Source of the DNA: Brachybacterium aquaticum | GTDB lineage: Bacteria > Actinomycetota > Actinomycetes > Actinomycetales > Dermabacteraceae | Reading direction: 5' to 3' | DNA: 64,000 nucleotides | Assembly (NCBI RefSeq): GCF_014204755.1 | Contig: NZ_JACHLZ010000001.1 | Span: 3,162,001 to 3,226,000 of the forward strand | Shown: positions 45,550-54,294 of the stretch, in pieces | Numbering within the stretch: the stretch's first letter is position 1 | How the letters are laid out: every line of letters begins with the position of its first letter | Translations under genes and position numbers: made by a program | Notes under the pieces: model-generated | Told to the model about the DNA's origin: nothing | Database searches by the model: none | Seen by the model: only the letters and a program-made list of their open reading frames with translations

Positions 45550-45978
45550 TCAGCCCTCGCCGCCGGAGATGTTCACCTGCCACACGATGCCGAAGCGGTC
45601 GGTGAAGGAGCCGTAGACGTCGCCCCACATCTGCTTCTCGAGCGGCATCGTGATCTCGCCGCCCTCGGAGAGCTTCTCGAAGGCGCTGCGGAGCACCTGC
45701 TCGTCGTCGCCCATCAGGGAGAGGGTGACGTTGTTGCCCACGGTGAACTTCCCGGGGCTCATCCCCTCGATGTAGTCCGAGACGTACAGGCGGATCAGGT
45801 CGGTGACCTCGAGCGCGCCGTGCATGATCAGGTCCGAGGCCGGGTGGCCCTCGGGAACGGCCTGGAACTCGCCGAAGGTGGAGAACTGCGGCGTCCCACC
45901 CAGGGCCTGGCCGTAGAACTCGAACGCCTCGCGGGCCTTGCCGTCGAAGTTGAGGTAGGGGTGCAGGGCTGCGGGCAT
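45550..45978 (-). CDS. VOC/PhnB-like (DUF3830-type glyoxalase fold) protein
   Basis: 142 residues. MPAALHPYLNFDGKAREAFEFYGQ, ALEVTDLIRLYVSDYI and a C-terminal MWGDVYGSFTDRFGIVWQVN are typical of PhnB-like proteins of the vicinal-oxygen-chelate superfamily. Function of this subgroup is unclear. The DksA-like gene follows in the same frame directly after its TGA. Confidence 0.85.
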   Translation of the reverse strand: MPAALHPYLNFDGKAREAFEFYGQALGGTPQFSTFGEFQAVPEGHPASDLIMHGALEVTDLIRLYVSDYIEGMSPGKFTVGNNVTLSLMGDDEQVLRSAFEKLSEGGEITMPLEKQMWGDVYGSFTDRFGIVWQVNISGGEG

Positions 45979-46077
45979 GATGCCTCCTCGGCATGGCGAA
46001 CGGCACCGTGCCGGACGCTCAGTGCGAGCGTAGGCCCAGGGGCTGACGGACGGAACCGCCCGGACCCGCCGGTACGG

Positions 46078-46569
46078 TCAGCGGATGTACCGGAGCTCCG
46101 TGAACCCGAGTCCTTCGTCGAGGTGGCGGGCACCGTCGGGGGTGAAGCCGTTGCGCTCGTAGAAGCGCCTGGCCCGGGGGTTGTCGTCGAGCACCCACAG
46201 CTGTGCGGGGGTGCCCGGCGGGAGCGCCGTATCGAGCAGGGCCTGACCGGCGCCGGTGCCGTGGTGCTCGGCGAGGACGTAGAGCGTGGACAGCTCGCGG
46301 TCGCGCACCGGGCCGTGCGCCCCGATCGTCCTGCCGGGAACGGCCAGGGCGAGGCCGACGATCCGTCCGTCGACCTCGGCGACGGGAACCTCGAAGCCAT
46401 CGCGGAGCACCCGGGTCCACAGGGCTGCGCGACGCTCCACCGTGTCGGTCCTCCAGTGCTCCGGGGGCAGCAGGTGGGAGTAGGTCTCGACCCAGGACCG
46501 GTGGTGGACGGCGCCGCATGCCTCGGCGTCGTCGGGGGTGGCGAGCCGGAGGCGGAAGGGGGCATCCAT
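46078..46569 (-). CDS. GNAT-family N-acetyltransferase
   Basis: 163 residues. Strand and loop elements in order: FRLRLATPDDAEACGAVHH, VPVAEVDGRIVGLALAV, ELSTLYVLAEHHGTGAGQALL (acetyl-CoA pyrophosphate loop, HHGTGAG) and LWVLDDNPRARRFYERNGF (motif B). Substrate unknown. Start at ATG 46569. Confidence 0.88.
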   Translation of the reverse strand: MDAPFRLRLATPDDAEACGAVHHRSWVETYSHLLPPEHWRTDTVERRAALWTRVLRDGFEVPVAEVDGRIVGLALAVPGRTIGAHGPVRDRELSTLYVLAEHHGTGAGQALLDTALPPGTPAQLWVLDDNPRARRFYERNGFTPDGARHLDEGLGFTELRYIR

Positions 46570-46655
46570 GAGGCGAGCGTACGTGCGCCCCGGCCGGCAG
46601 GGGCCCGGCATCGGTGCTCCGTCGCGCTCTAAGTGGGGCTATGACCTGGCAGAAC

Positions 46656-47375
46656 TCAGCCGCCGAGGAACTCCCGGCACAGGGTCACCAGCTCGGCGTT
46701 CGAGCCGACGGGAGCACCCCCGGGGCCGGTCAGCGTGTCCTCGAGTCCGATCCGGGTGTCCGCGCCGGCCTCGAGGGCGAGCAGGACGCCGGGCCAGGCG
46801 GAGCGCTCCTCGCCGTGCAGGAGCAGCGGGCGGCGGTGACCCGCGGCGATGAGCGCTGTGCGGATCCCCTCGGCGGCGGGACGGAGGTGGCCGGCGGGCA
46901 CGTCCGGCAGCTCCACGAGCACCCGGTGGCAGTGCGGTGCGAGCGGGGAGCGGGCCCAGGCCTCGGCGGCCTCGGCGGTCCACAGCCCCGCCTCGACGTC
47001 GACGCCGCGCTCGAGCAGGTGCCGGGCGAGCTGCGCGGCCCCTTCCTCGTGCCAGTTCACCGAGGCGAGATCCGGCAGCGTCTCCCAGGAGCGGACCAGG
47101 GCGAGTCGCTCCGCCGGCCCGTCGGCCGCCCAGAGCCCGGTCGTCACGCCGAGCCTCACCCCCGGCAGGACCCGGCGGAACACCTCCAGCCAGCGGGCCA
47201 CGTCCTCGCCTCGCAGGGAGTCGTGCCCGGCGGGGTCCTTCGGGTGCAGGTGGACCTCGTCGGCCCCGGCCGCGATCGCGCGAGAGGCATCGCGGGCGAG
47301 GACCTCGGGGTCCGCGGAGAGGGCCGGATGGGCCGACGGGAGTCGGGCACCGTTCACGCAGACGGTCAGCAGCAC
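46656..47375 (-). CDS. BKACE-family beta-keto acid cleavage enzyme
   Basis: 239 residues. The TIM-barrel BKACE family condenses a beta-keto acid with acetyl-CoA. MLLTVCVNGARLPSAHPAL, EVHLHPKDPAGHDSL (metal-binding HxH), LASVNWHEEGAAQLARHLLERGVDVEAGLW and IGLEDTL at the end are recognisable. Shorter than typical members (about 270-300), so the substrate may differ. No pathway partners nearby. Confidence 0.75.
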   Translation of the reverse strand: MLLTVCVNGARLPSAHPALSADPEVLARDASRAIAAGADEVHLHPKDPAGHDSLRGEDVARWLEVFRRVLPGVRLGVTTGLWAADGPAERLALVRSWETLPDLASVNWHEEGAAQLARHLLERGVDVEAGLWTAEAAEAWARSPLAPHCHRVLVELPDVPAGHLRPAAEGIRTALIAAGHRRPLLLHGEERSAWPGVLLALEAGADTRIGLEDTLTGPGGAPVGSNAELVTLCREFLGG

Positions 47376-47446
47376 GGCATCGGCTCCTTCCGAGTCGGGG
47401 TGCGGAACGCCTTCGACGGCGGCACATCCGAACCTATCGTGGAGGC

Positions 47447-47986
47447 ATGACTCCCGAGCACGGAACCCTGCCCCTCGACTGGACCCCGCTCACCGAGGCC
47501 CTCGACCTCGTTGCCCCGGCCACCGCGGAGGCCGCGCGCGCCGGTGCGGCGCCGAGCGCCCGCGTGGCCCCCGTCGAGGACCATCTCGCCGACACCGCCG
47601 AGTTCTGCGCCGCCTACGGCGTGGACGAGTCCGTCACCGCGAACTGCGTGATCGTCAAGGGCCGCGGCGGCGGCCAGGACATCCTCGCCGCGGTCCTCGT
47701 GCGTGCGAGCGACCGCGCCGATGTGAACCGCACCGTGAAGAAGCATCTGGGCGCGAGCAAGCTGTCCTTCGCGCCGGGTGAGCTCACCGAGGAGCTGACC
47801 GGGATGACCGGCGGCGGCGTCACCCCGATCGGTCTGCCCGAGGGATGGCCGGTGCTCATCGACCCGGCCGTCGCGGAGCTCGACGAGGCGCTGATCGGCG
47901 GCGGTGTGCGCACCTCCAAGATCCTCGTGCCCGGCCGGGAGCTGGCCGCGCTGCCCGGGGCCGAGGTCGTCCCGCTCGCGCTGTGA
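47447..47986 (+). CDS. YbaK/EbsC-type aminoacyl-tRNA deacylase
   Basis: 179 residues. The YbaK domain covers most of the protein: DHLADTAEFCAAYGVDESVTANCVIVKG, VKKHLGASKLSFAP (with the conserved Lys), and GMTGGGVTPIGLPEGWPVLID. These enzymes hydrolyse misacylated tRNA, for example Cys-tRNAPro. Its stop overlaps the next gene (GTGA). Confidence 0.88.
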   Translation: MTPEHGTLPLDWTPLTEALDLVAPATAEAARAGAAPSARVAPVEDHLADTAEFCAAYGVDESVTANCVIVKGRGGGQDILAAVLVRASDRADVNRTVKKHLGASKLSFAPGELTEELTGMTGGGVTPIGLPEGWPVLIDPAVAELDEALIGGGVRTSKILVPGRELAALPGAEVVPLAL

Positions 47987-48396
47987 GCGCGTACCCCGAG
48001 CTCCTGCACACGGCTCTCGACGCCCGCGACCCGCGCGCGCTCGCCGAGTTCTACCGGGAGCTGCTCGCACTCCGGTATCGGCCGGGCGATGAGCCGCCGG
48101 CGGCGCCTGCGGCCGACGAGGCCGACTGGTTGGTGCTCCTGGATCAGTCCGGCCTACGGGTTCTCGCCGTCCAGGCCAAGCCTGATCTGCGCCCCTCCAC
48201 CTGGCCGAGCGAGGAGGTGCCCATGCAGCTGCACATGGACTTCCGCGTGCCCGATGTCGACGCGCTCGAGACCCACCGCGCCCGCGCCGAGCAGCTCGGG
48301 GCGAGGGTGCTCATGGATCGCTCCGATGATCCCGGGGAGCCGCTGTACGTGATCGGCGACCCCGAGGGGCATCCGTTCTGCCTGCTGGTGGGGTGA
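47983..48396 (+). CDS. VOC-family glyoxalase-like protein
   Basis: 137 residues with GTG start overlapping the ybaK stop. LLHTALDARDPRALAEFYRELLAL, MQLHMDFRVPDVDALETH and PLYVIGDPEGHPFCLL are the usual VOC half-repeat elements with the final DPEGHPFCL. Substrate unknown. Confidence 0.86.
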   Translation: MSAYPELLHTALDARDPRALAEFYRELLALRYRPGDEPPAAPAADEADWLVLLDQSGLRVLAVQAKPDLRPSTWPSEEVPMQLHMDFRVPDVDALETHRARAEQLGARVLMDRSDDPGEPLYVIGDPEGHPFCLLVG

Positions 48397-48403
48397 GCAG
48401 GAG

Positions 48404-49363
48404 CTACTCGTGCAGGCCCTTGCCCGCCTCGCGCTCGCGCACGGCGGGGCTCTCCATCTGGATCGTGGCGTGCTCGAAGGCGACGGGGAAGTGGGTGCGC
48501 ACGCAGTCCTGGACCTCCTCGAGGATGGCCAGGGCGTGCGCGGACTCGAAGCATTCCTCGGAGACCACCACGTGGGCGGAGATGATCGGCAGGCGGCTGC
48601 CGACGCTCGAGGCGTGCAGGTCGTGCACGTCCTGCACGTGCTCGAGGGCCAGGAGATGCTCGCGCACCTCGTCGAGGTCGACCCCGGCCGGGGCGTACTC
48701 CATGAGGATCCGCAGCGTCTCGCGCAGGATCCGGATCGCCCGCGGCACGATGAGCGCCGCGATGAACAGGCCCGCGAGCGCGTCGGCCTGCTGGAAACCG
48801 GTGAACGTGATGATGAGCGCCGCGGCGATCACCCCGAGGGAGCCGAGGGCGTCGTTCAGCACCTCGAGGAAGGCGGCGCGCAGGTTCAGGCTCGTGCCCC
48901 GCCCGCCGGCGAGGACCAGGATCGCGATCAGGTTCGCGACGAGCCCGATCACGCCGAAGACCAGCAGCTGCCCCGAGGCGATCTCGGGCGGGGCGCCGAG
49001 GCGGGAGATGCCCTCGATCGCCGTGTAGGTGCCGACCACGATGAGGAGGGTGGCCTGGGCGAGGGCGGCGAGCACCTCGATCCGGGCGAAGCCCCAGGTG
49101 CGGGTGCTGGTCGCAGGGCGGGCCACCATCGTCGCCGCGATCAGCGCGATCAGCAGGCCCGAGGCGTCCACGACCGCGTGCGCGGTGTCGGTGAGCAGGG
49201 CGAGGGATCCGGTGACGATGCTTCCCACCAGCTGCGCGAGGGCGATCGCGGCGGTGAGGCCGAAGGCGATCGCGAGCCGGGTGCGGCCGGTGTCGGCGCC
49301 GGCATGCGAGTGGGAGTGGGAGTGCGAGGGGGAGCTCCCGCCGTGCGCGTGGCCCGCGGTCAT
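48404..49363 (-). CDS. cation diffusion facilitator (CzcD-like zinc exporter)
   Basis: 319 residues. A His-rich N-terminus (SHSHSHSHAGADTGR) is followed by six TMs. LLTDTAHAVVDASGLLIALIAA carries the TM2 HxxxD-type metal site and AFLEVLNDALGSLGVIAAALI the TM5 site; a C-terminal cytoplasmic domain follows. The HxxxD/NxxxD spacing suits Zn2+. Its start overlaps the ArsR stop by 4 bases. Confidence 0.92.
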   Translation of the reverse strand: MTAGHAHGGSSPSHSHSHSHAGADTGRTRLAIAFGLTAAIALAQLVGSIVTGSLALLTDTAHAVVDASGLLIALIAATMVARPATSTRTWGFARIEVLAALAQATLLIVVGTYTAIEGISRLGAPPEIASGQLLVFGVIGLVANLIAILVLAGGRGTSLNLRAAFLEVLNDALGSLGVIAAALIITFTGFQQADALAGLFIAALIVPRAIRILRETLRILMEYAPAGVDLDEVREHLLALEHVQDVHDLHASSVGSRLPIISAHVVVSEECFESAHALAILEEVQDCVRTHFPVAFEHATIQMESPAVREREAGKGLHE

Positions 49364-49749
49364 CGCAGCTCGCCGCCGACGGGATCGTCGTGGTCGTGAT
49401 GTCGCAGGGCGAGCGAGGCGCCCGAGGCGCCGAGCAGGACGTCGGCCGCCGCGAGCAGCTCGACGAGACGCTCCGGGTCCGCGAGGGAGAACCAGGAGGC
49501 GCGCCCCTCGGTCCGGCCGCGCACCAGCCCGCAGTCGCGCAGGCAGGCCAGGTGCGTGCTCACCGTCGACTGGGCCAGGTGCATGTGGTCCACGAGGTCC
49601 CGCACCCGGTGCTCGCCGGTGGACAGGTGGCGCAGCAGCGCCAGGCGAGTCGGCTCGGACAGCGCGTGGAACAGCGCGGCCTGGGACTCGTCCACCTCGA
49701 AGAGGGGCGTGGCGGGGTCGCGGACCACGTCCGCCGGATTCATCGACAT
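49360..49749 (-). CDS. ArsR/SmtB-family repressor of the zinc exporter
   Basis: 129 residues. A winged HTH: FHALSEPTRLALLRHLSTGEHRV, VDHMHLAQSTVSTHLACLRDCGLVRGRTEGRASWFSL. The C-terminal tail LALRHHDHDDPVGG is His/Asp-rich, as expected for an alpha5-type Zn site. ATG 49749 was chosen; upstream is the operator palindrome. Operon with the CDF gene. Confidence 0.88.
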   Translation of the reverse strand: MSMNPADVVRDPATPLFEVDESQAALFHALSEPTRLALLRHLSTGEHRVRDLVDHMHLAQSTVSTHLACLRDCGLVRGRTEGRASWFSLADPERLVELLAAADVLLGASGASLALRHHDHDDPVGGELR

Positions 49750-49757
49750 GAAGCGAT

Positions 49758-49779
49758 CATATCGCCGAACAGCGATGTG
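49758..49779. promoter_or_regulatory. putative ArsR operator
   Basis: Imperfect palindrome CATATCGC-CGAACA-GCGATGTG (7 of 8 positions paired) located 9 bases upstream of the arsR start codon. Position and AT/GC pattern fit ArsR/SmtB operators. Confidence 0.6.
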
Positions 49780-49818
49780 AACCAGGATGCAGAACCCGCC
49801 ACCCAGACCTCTCGACAG

Positions 49819-49838
49819 ATACCCCCGGGGGGTATAAT
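49819..49838 (+). promoter_or_regulatory. CsoR-type operator overlapping the copB promoter
   Basis: ATACCCCCGGGGGGTAT (49819-49835) is a G-tract palindrome of the CsoR class, overlapping a perfect -10 TATAAT at 49833-49838. A second near-identical palindrome lies at 52647-52663. The copB ATG is only 9 bases after the -10, so the mRNA should be nearly leaderless. Confidence 0.78.
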
Positions 49839-49847
49839 GTCGAGTCC

Positions 49848-52025
49848 ATGGCGACAGAGAGATCCACACGGCACGGAGAACATGGGGGCCATGGGTCGAC
49901 GCTAGGCCATGCGTCGATGACCGCCTCCACGGGGCATGACACTCACGCGGAGCAGGAGATACACGCGGGCCACGACATGCACGCGGGTCACGGTGCTCAC
50001 GCGGGCCACGCCATGCACGGCGACCACTCGGGGCATGGCGGCCACGGCGACCACGTCACGCAGTTTCGGCGTCTGTTCTGGATAAACCTGGTCCTCGCGG
50101 TGCCGGTCGTCGCGTTCTCACCGATGTTCGCGATGGTCCTCGGCTACGCGGTGCCGAGCTTCCCGGGAGCCATGTGGATCGCGCCGCTGCTCGGCACCGT
50201 CATGTACGTCTGGGGCGGTCGACCATTCCTCGTGGGCGCAGCGTCCGAGATCCGCGCCCGGAAGCCCGGGATGATGCTGCTGATCGGGCTCGCGATCACC
50301 GTCGCCTTCCTCGCCTCGTGGGGCTCTGCCCTCGGGATCCTCTCCCACGAGCTCGAGTTCTGGTGGGAGCTCGCGCTGCTGATCGTGATCATGCTGCTCG
50401 GCCACTGGGTCGAGATGCGGTCTCTCGCGCAGACCTCCTCCGCTCTGGACTCGCTCGCGGCCCTGCTCCCTGATGAGGCCGAGCGGATCGAGGGGGACCG
50501 GCTCGTCACCGTCGCCCCGTCGGACCTCCGCGTCGGCGACCTCGTGCTGGTACGGCCGGGCGCGAACGTCCCTGCCGACGGCATGGTCCGCGAGGGCCGC
50601 GCCGACGTCGACGAGTCCATGATCACGGGCGAGTCGCGGCCGGTCACCCGCGAGGTCGGGGACCGGGTCGTGGCCGGCACCGTCGCCACCGATTCGAGCC
50701 TGAGGATCGAGGTCACCGCGACCGGGGACGAGACCGCCCTCGCCGGGATCGAGCGCCTCGTGGCCGAGGCGCAGAACTCCTCCTCGCGCGCCCAGCGGAT
50801 CGCCGACAAGGCCGCCGGCTGGCTGTTCTGGTTCGCGCTCACCGCCGCGGTGATCACCGCGATCGTCTGGTCCGTGCTCGGCATGCCCGACCAGGCCGTC
50901 GTCCGCGCGGTGACCGTGCTGGTCATCGCCTGCCCCCACGCCCTGGGCCTCGCGATCCCGCTGGTCGTCTCGGTGTCGACCGAGCGCGCCGCCCGCGGGG
51001 GCGTCCTGATCAAGGACCGTTTGGCCCTCGAGCAGATGCGCACCGTGGACACGGTCCTGTTCGACAAGACCGGCACCCTCACCAAGGGCGAGCCCGTCCT
51101 CTCCGAGATCGCACCACGCGGCCTGGACGCCGCCGAAGTGCTGGCGCTCGCCGCCGCCGCCGAGGCGGAGAGCGAGCACCCGCTCGCCCGCGCGATCGTC
51201 GCGAAGGCCCAGGCCGACGGGGTCGAGATCCCCGCCGCCACCGGCGTCACCTCGACCCCGGCGCTCGGCGTCAGCGCGCAGGTCGACGGCCACGAGATCC
51301 GGGTGGGCGGCCCACGCCTGCTCGAGGAGGTAGGTGCCGCGGAGATCGAGGACGCCGAGGTGTGGCGCGAGGACGGCGCGATCATCCTCCACGTGCTGAG
51401 GGATGGCGAGGTCGTCGGCGGGCTGAAGCTCTCCGACGAGATCCGCTCCGAGTCCCGCGAGGCCGTCGAGGCCCTCCATGAGCGCGGGATCGAGGTCGTC
51501 ATGATCACGGGCGACGCCGAGGCCGTGGCCCACAGTGTCGGCCGCGAGCTCGGCATCGACCGGGTGTACGCCGGGGTGCGCCCCGAGGACAAGTCCTCGA
51601 AGGTCGCCGAGCTCCAGGCCGAGGGCAGGACTGTCGCGATGGTCGGCGACGGCGTCAACGACGCCCCCGCGCTCGCCCAGGCGGACGTCGGCATCGCCAT
51701 CGGCGCCGGCACCGACGTCGCGATCGGCTCGGCCGGGGTCGTGCTCGCCGGCTCCGACCCGCGCTCGGTGCTCTCGGTCCTCCGTCTCTCCGGCGCCGCT
51801 TACCGCAAGATGACGCAGAACCTCTGGTGGGCCGCCGGCTACAACCTCATCTCCGTGCCTCTCGCCGCGGGCGTCCTGGCACCGGTCGGAGTAATCATGC
51901 CGATGAGCGTCGGAGCGGTCCTCATGTCGCTCTCCACGATCATCGTCGCGCTGAACGCCCAGACGCTGCGGCGTCTGGACCTCACACCGGAGGCATCCGT
52001 CGAGACGGTGCGCGAACGCCGCTGA
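49848..52025 (+). CDS. copB: CopB-type (P1B-3) copper-translocating ATPase
   Basis: 725 residues. A long His/Gly-rich N-terminus (about 70 residues, many HxGH repeats) replaces the usual CxxC domains. The membrane metal site is CPH (VLVIACPHALGLAIP), the mark of P1B-3 pumps for Cu(II)/Ag(I). Other motifs are TGES in the actuator, phosphorylation site DKTGTLT, HP motif SEHPLARAI, and hinge GDGVNDAPALAQADVGIAIG. Export of copper from the cytoplasm. A CsoR-like palindrome covers its promoter, so it should be copper-induced. Confidence 0.95.
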   Translation: MATERSTRHGEHGGHGSTLGHASMTASTGHDTHAEQEIHAGHDMHAGHGAHAGHAMHGDHSGHGGHGDHVTQFRRLFWINLVLAVPVVAFSPMFAMVLGYAVPSFPGAMWIAPLLGTVMYVWGGRPFLVGAASEIRARKPGMMLLIGLAITVAFLASWGSALGILSHELEFWWELALLIVIMLLGHWVEMRSLAQTSSALDSLAALLPDEAERIEGDRLVTVAPSDLRVGDLVLVRPGANVPADGMVREGRADVDESMITGESRPVTREVGDRVVAGTVATDSSLRIEVTATGDETALAGIERLVAEAQNSSSRAQRIADKAAGWLFWFALTAAVITAIVWSVLGMPDQAVVRAVTVLVIACPHALGLAIPLVVSVSTERAARGGVLIKDRLALEQMRTVDTVLFDKTGTLTKGEPVLSEIAPRGLDAAEVLALAAAAEAESEHPLARAIVAKAQADGVEIPAATGVTSTPALGVSAQVDGHEIRVGGPRLLEEVGAAEIEDAEVWREDGAIILHVLRDGEVVGGLKLSDEIRSESREAVEALHERGIEVVMITGDAEAVAHSVGRELGIDRVYAGVRPEDKSSKVAELQAEGRTVAMVGDGVNDAPALAQADVGIAIGAGTDVAIGSAGVVLAGSDPRSVLSVLRLSGAAYRKMTQNLWWAAGYNLISVPLAAGVLAPVGVIMPMSVGAVLMSLSTIIVALNAQTLRRLDLTPEASVETVRERR

Positions 52026-52027
52026 GC

Positions 52028-52609
52028 TCAGGAGGCGGGCTGGAGCTCGCTCTCGACGACCCACTTGTGGTGCGTCATCATCATCCCGTCCGCCTCGTAG
52101 TCGACCATGTAGACCGTCTCATCGGTCGCGCTGTCGATGGTCGCCTCCGCGCCGTCCATGCCGGGCATGTGGTCGGCGCGGAGCATCACCTCGGTGCCCT
52201 CGGCGAGCGGGGCCTGCGCGGGAGAGTCCAGCTCCTCATGGACGACCCACCTGTGGTCGTTGACGGGGGCGCCGCCGTCGGTGGGGGTGTACGAGACCGC
52301 GTAGGTCGTGGTGTCGAACGCCCCGGAGACCGTGGCGCTCGCGCCCTCCATGCCCTCCATGTGATCCGCGGCGAGGGTCACTGCCGTGCCGACGGGGTAG
52401 GTGGGGTCGGCGGCCTGCGCGATCCCCTCCGGCGGGGCTCCGCCGTCCATGGCGTGCCCGGCGTGGGCGCCGCCCTGGTCGGATCCGTGGCCGCCGCCAT
52501 GGTCCATGCCGGGCATCTCCTCGCCGCCGCCGCCCGAGCAGGCGGCAAGGGTCGTGAGCCCGATGCCGACGAGCGCAGTCCGGCGGGTGAGCAGTCCATG
52601 GGTCGACAT
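52028..52609 (-). CDS. YdhK-like (DUF1541) copper-regulon lipoprotein
   Basis: 193 residues. Signal with lipobox TTLAACSG, then a His/Met-rich segment (MPGMDHGGGHGSDQGGAHAGH) and two DUF1541 repeats, each with the pattern G-x-x-V-x-L-x-A-D-H-M-x-G-M and ending H-K/R-W-V-V. Met/His content suggests extracellular copper binding. Converges with copB and shares the same operator type, so the two form one copper response. Confidence 0.9.
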   Translation of the reverse strand: MSTHGLLTRRTALVGIGLTTLAACSGGGGEEMPGMDHGGGHGSDQGGAHAGHAMDGGAPPEGIAQAADPTYPVGTAVTLAADHMEGMEGASATVSGAFDTTTYAVSYTPTDGGAPVNDHRWVVHEELDSPAQAPLAEGTEVMLRADHMPGMDGAEATIDSATDETVYMVDYEADGMMMTHHKWVVESELQPAS

Positions 52610-52646
52610 CGGGGTCCTCCTGAGCGGTGGCCTACGCGCCGATGCT

Positions 52647-52663
52647 ATACCCCCGGTGGGTAT
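52647..52663 (-). promoter_or_regulatory. CsoR-type operator upstream of the lipoprotein gene
   Basis: ATACCCCCGGTGGGTAT, one base from the copB palindrome. On the minus strand it merges into a -10-like TATAGC, and the ATG at 52609 follows AGGAGG. Confidence 0.75.
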
Positions 52664-52744
52664 CAGGATCGCTGGGCCGGTATGAAGACCCGGTACGCCG
52701 CGCCAGTCGTCGCGGACGGGGCGCGGCACCGACTGAGCATCCTC

Positions 52745-52935
52745 TCAGGGCAGCCGCCAGAACTCCCCGGTGAACCCGCAGTTTTCGAGCAGCAGCTGGT
52801 TGTGCTCGCGGGTGTGGGGCGTGAAGTCGGCGTCGAGGCGGTCCCCGTACCAGGGCTGGGCGAGCTCCCAGACCGCGCGGATCGGGGCGATATGCCCGGT
52901 GCCCGGCACCTGCCCCGCCCCGAGCCCGAGCGAGA
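52745..52935 (-). pseudogene. orphan C-terminal gene fragment
   Basis: On the minus strand a frame ending in TGA at 52745-52747 encodes protein-like sequence (IAPIRAVWELAQPWYGDRL, TPHTREHNQLLLENCGF, TGEFWRLP) of about 60 codons. It runs without a start into the 5' end of the MFS gene. It looks like the end of a lost gene left between the copper genes and the MFS gene. Family not identified. Confidence 0.4.
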
Positions 52936-52938
52936 CCG

Positions 52939-54239
52939 ATGACCACCAGCCCCGCCCCGCACCCCGGCGCCCGTCGGCGGATCCATCCCGCCTGGTGGGT
53001 GGCCGCCGTCGCCTTCCTCGCCCTGTTCGCCGCCGCCGGCTTCCGCGCTGCGCCCGGCGCGCTCATGGTGCCGCTGCACCACAAGTTCGGCTGGTCCACC
53101 TCGATCATGTCCCTCGCCGTGAGTGTGAACCTGCTGCTCTACGGGCTGGTCTCGCCCTTCGCCGCCGCGCTCATGGACCGCTTCGGCATGCGCCGCGTGA
53201 TCGCGATCGCGCTCACCCTCGTCGCCCTCGGCGCCGGCGGCAGCGTGCTCATGACCGCGTCCTGGCAGCGGCTGGTCTTCTGGGGCCTGCTGATCGGGGC
53301 CGGCACCGGATCGATGGCGCTCGTGCTCGCCGCCACCATCTCCAACCGCTGGTTCGTCGCCCGACGCGGCCTCGTGATGGGCGTGCTGACCGCAGGCTCC
53401 GCGACCGGGCAGCTCGTGATCCTGCCGCCGGTCGCCTCGCTCGCCGAGAACGTGGGCTGGCGCGCGGCGTCCCTGGTCATCGCCGCCGTCGCGCTCGCCG
53501 CCGTGCCGCTCGTGCTCGCCGTGATCCGCGACCACCCCGAGGACCGCGGCGTGCTGCCCTTCGGCGCCGACCCCGCCACCTACGTCGCCCCGCCCCGCGC
53601 CCACGGCGGCGCTATGCAGCGGGCGCTGGAGGGCCTCTCCGTCGCCGTGCGCCACCGCGCCATCTGGGCCCTCGCTCTCGCCTTCGCGATCTGCGGCGCG
53701 ACCACCAACGGCCTCATCGGCATCCACTTCATCCCCTCCGCGCACGACCACGGCATGGCCACCACCACCGCCGCCGGACTGCTCGCCGCGGTGGGCGTCT
53801 TCGACATCCTCGGCACCATCGCCTCGGGCTGGCTCACCGACACCTTCGACCCCCGCAAGCTGCTCGCGATCTACTACACCTTCCGCGGCGTGAGTCTCGT
53901 GCTGCTGCCGCTGCTGCTGGCCGAGACCGTGAACCCCCGATCGTGCTGTTCGTGATCATCTACGGCCTGGACTGGGTGGCGACCGTGCCGCCCACCGCCG
54001 TGCTGTGCCGGCGGATCTTCGGCCAGCGCGGCACCATCGTGTTCGGCTGGGTCTTCGCCAGCCACCAGGTCGGTGCCGCGATCGCCGCCGCCGGCGCCGG
54101 CATCATCCGCGACGTGTTCGGCACCTACGCCTACGCCTTCTGGGGCGGTGCGGCGCTGTGCGCGATTGCCGCGGTGCTCTCGATCATGGTCCGCCACGAC
54201 GGCAAGCCCGTCGGCGAGGAGGAGCTGGAGCGGGTCTGA
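52939..54239 (+). pseudogene. MFS transporter, one-base frameshift
   Basis: Twelve-TM MFS permease of the oxalate/formate-antiporter-like group, 433 residues if repaired. The first frame from ATG 52939 covers TM1-9 (MVPLHHKFGWSTSIMSLAVSVNLLLYGLVSPF, AALMDRFGMRRVIAIALTL) and fails at about 53936; the second continues IVLFVIIYGLDWVATVPP to RHDGKPVGEEELERV. The break is in AACCCCCGATC: six C instead of five restores the frame. Either a recent pseudogene, a slip-prone run, or an error. Confidence 0.86.
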
Positions 54240-54294
54240 GTTCGGCGGGGCGGCGCCCGCCGTCCCCGTCAACCGCTGCACGAAGGAGAGCACC

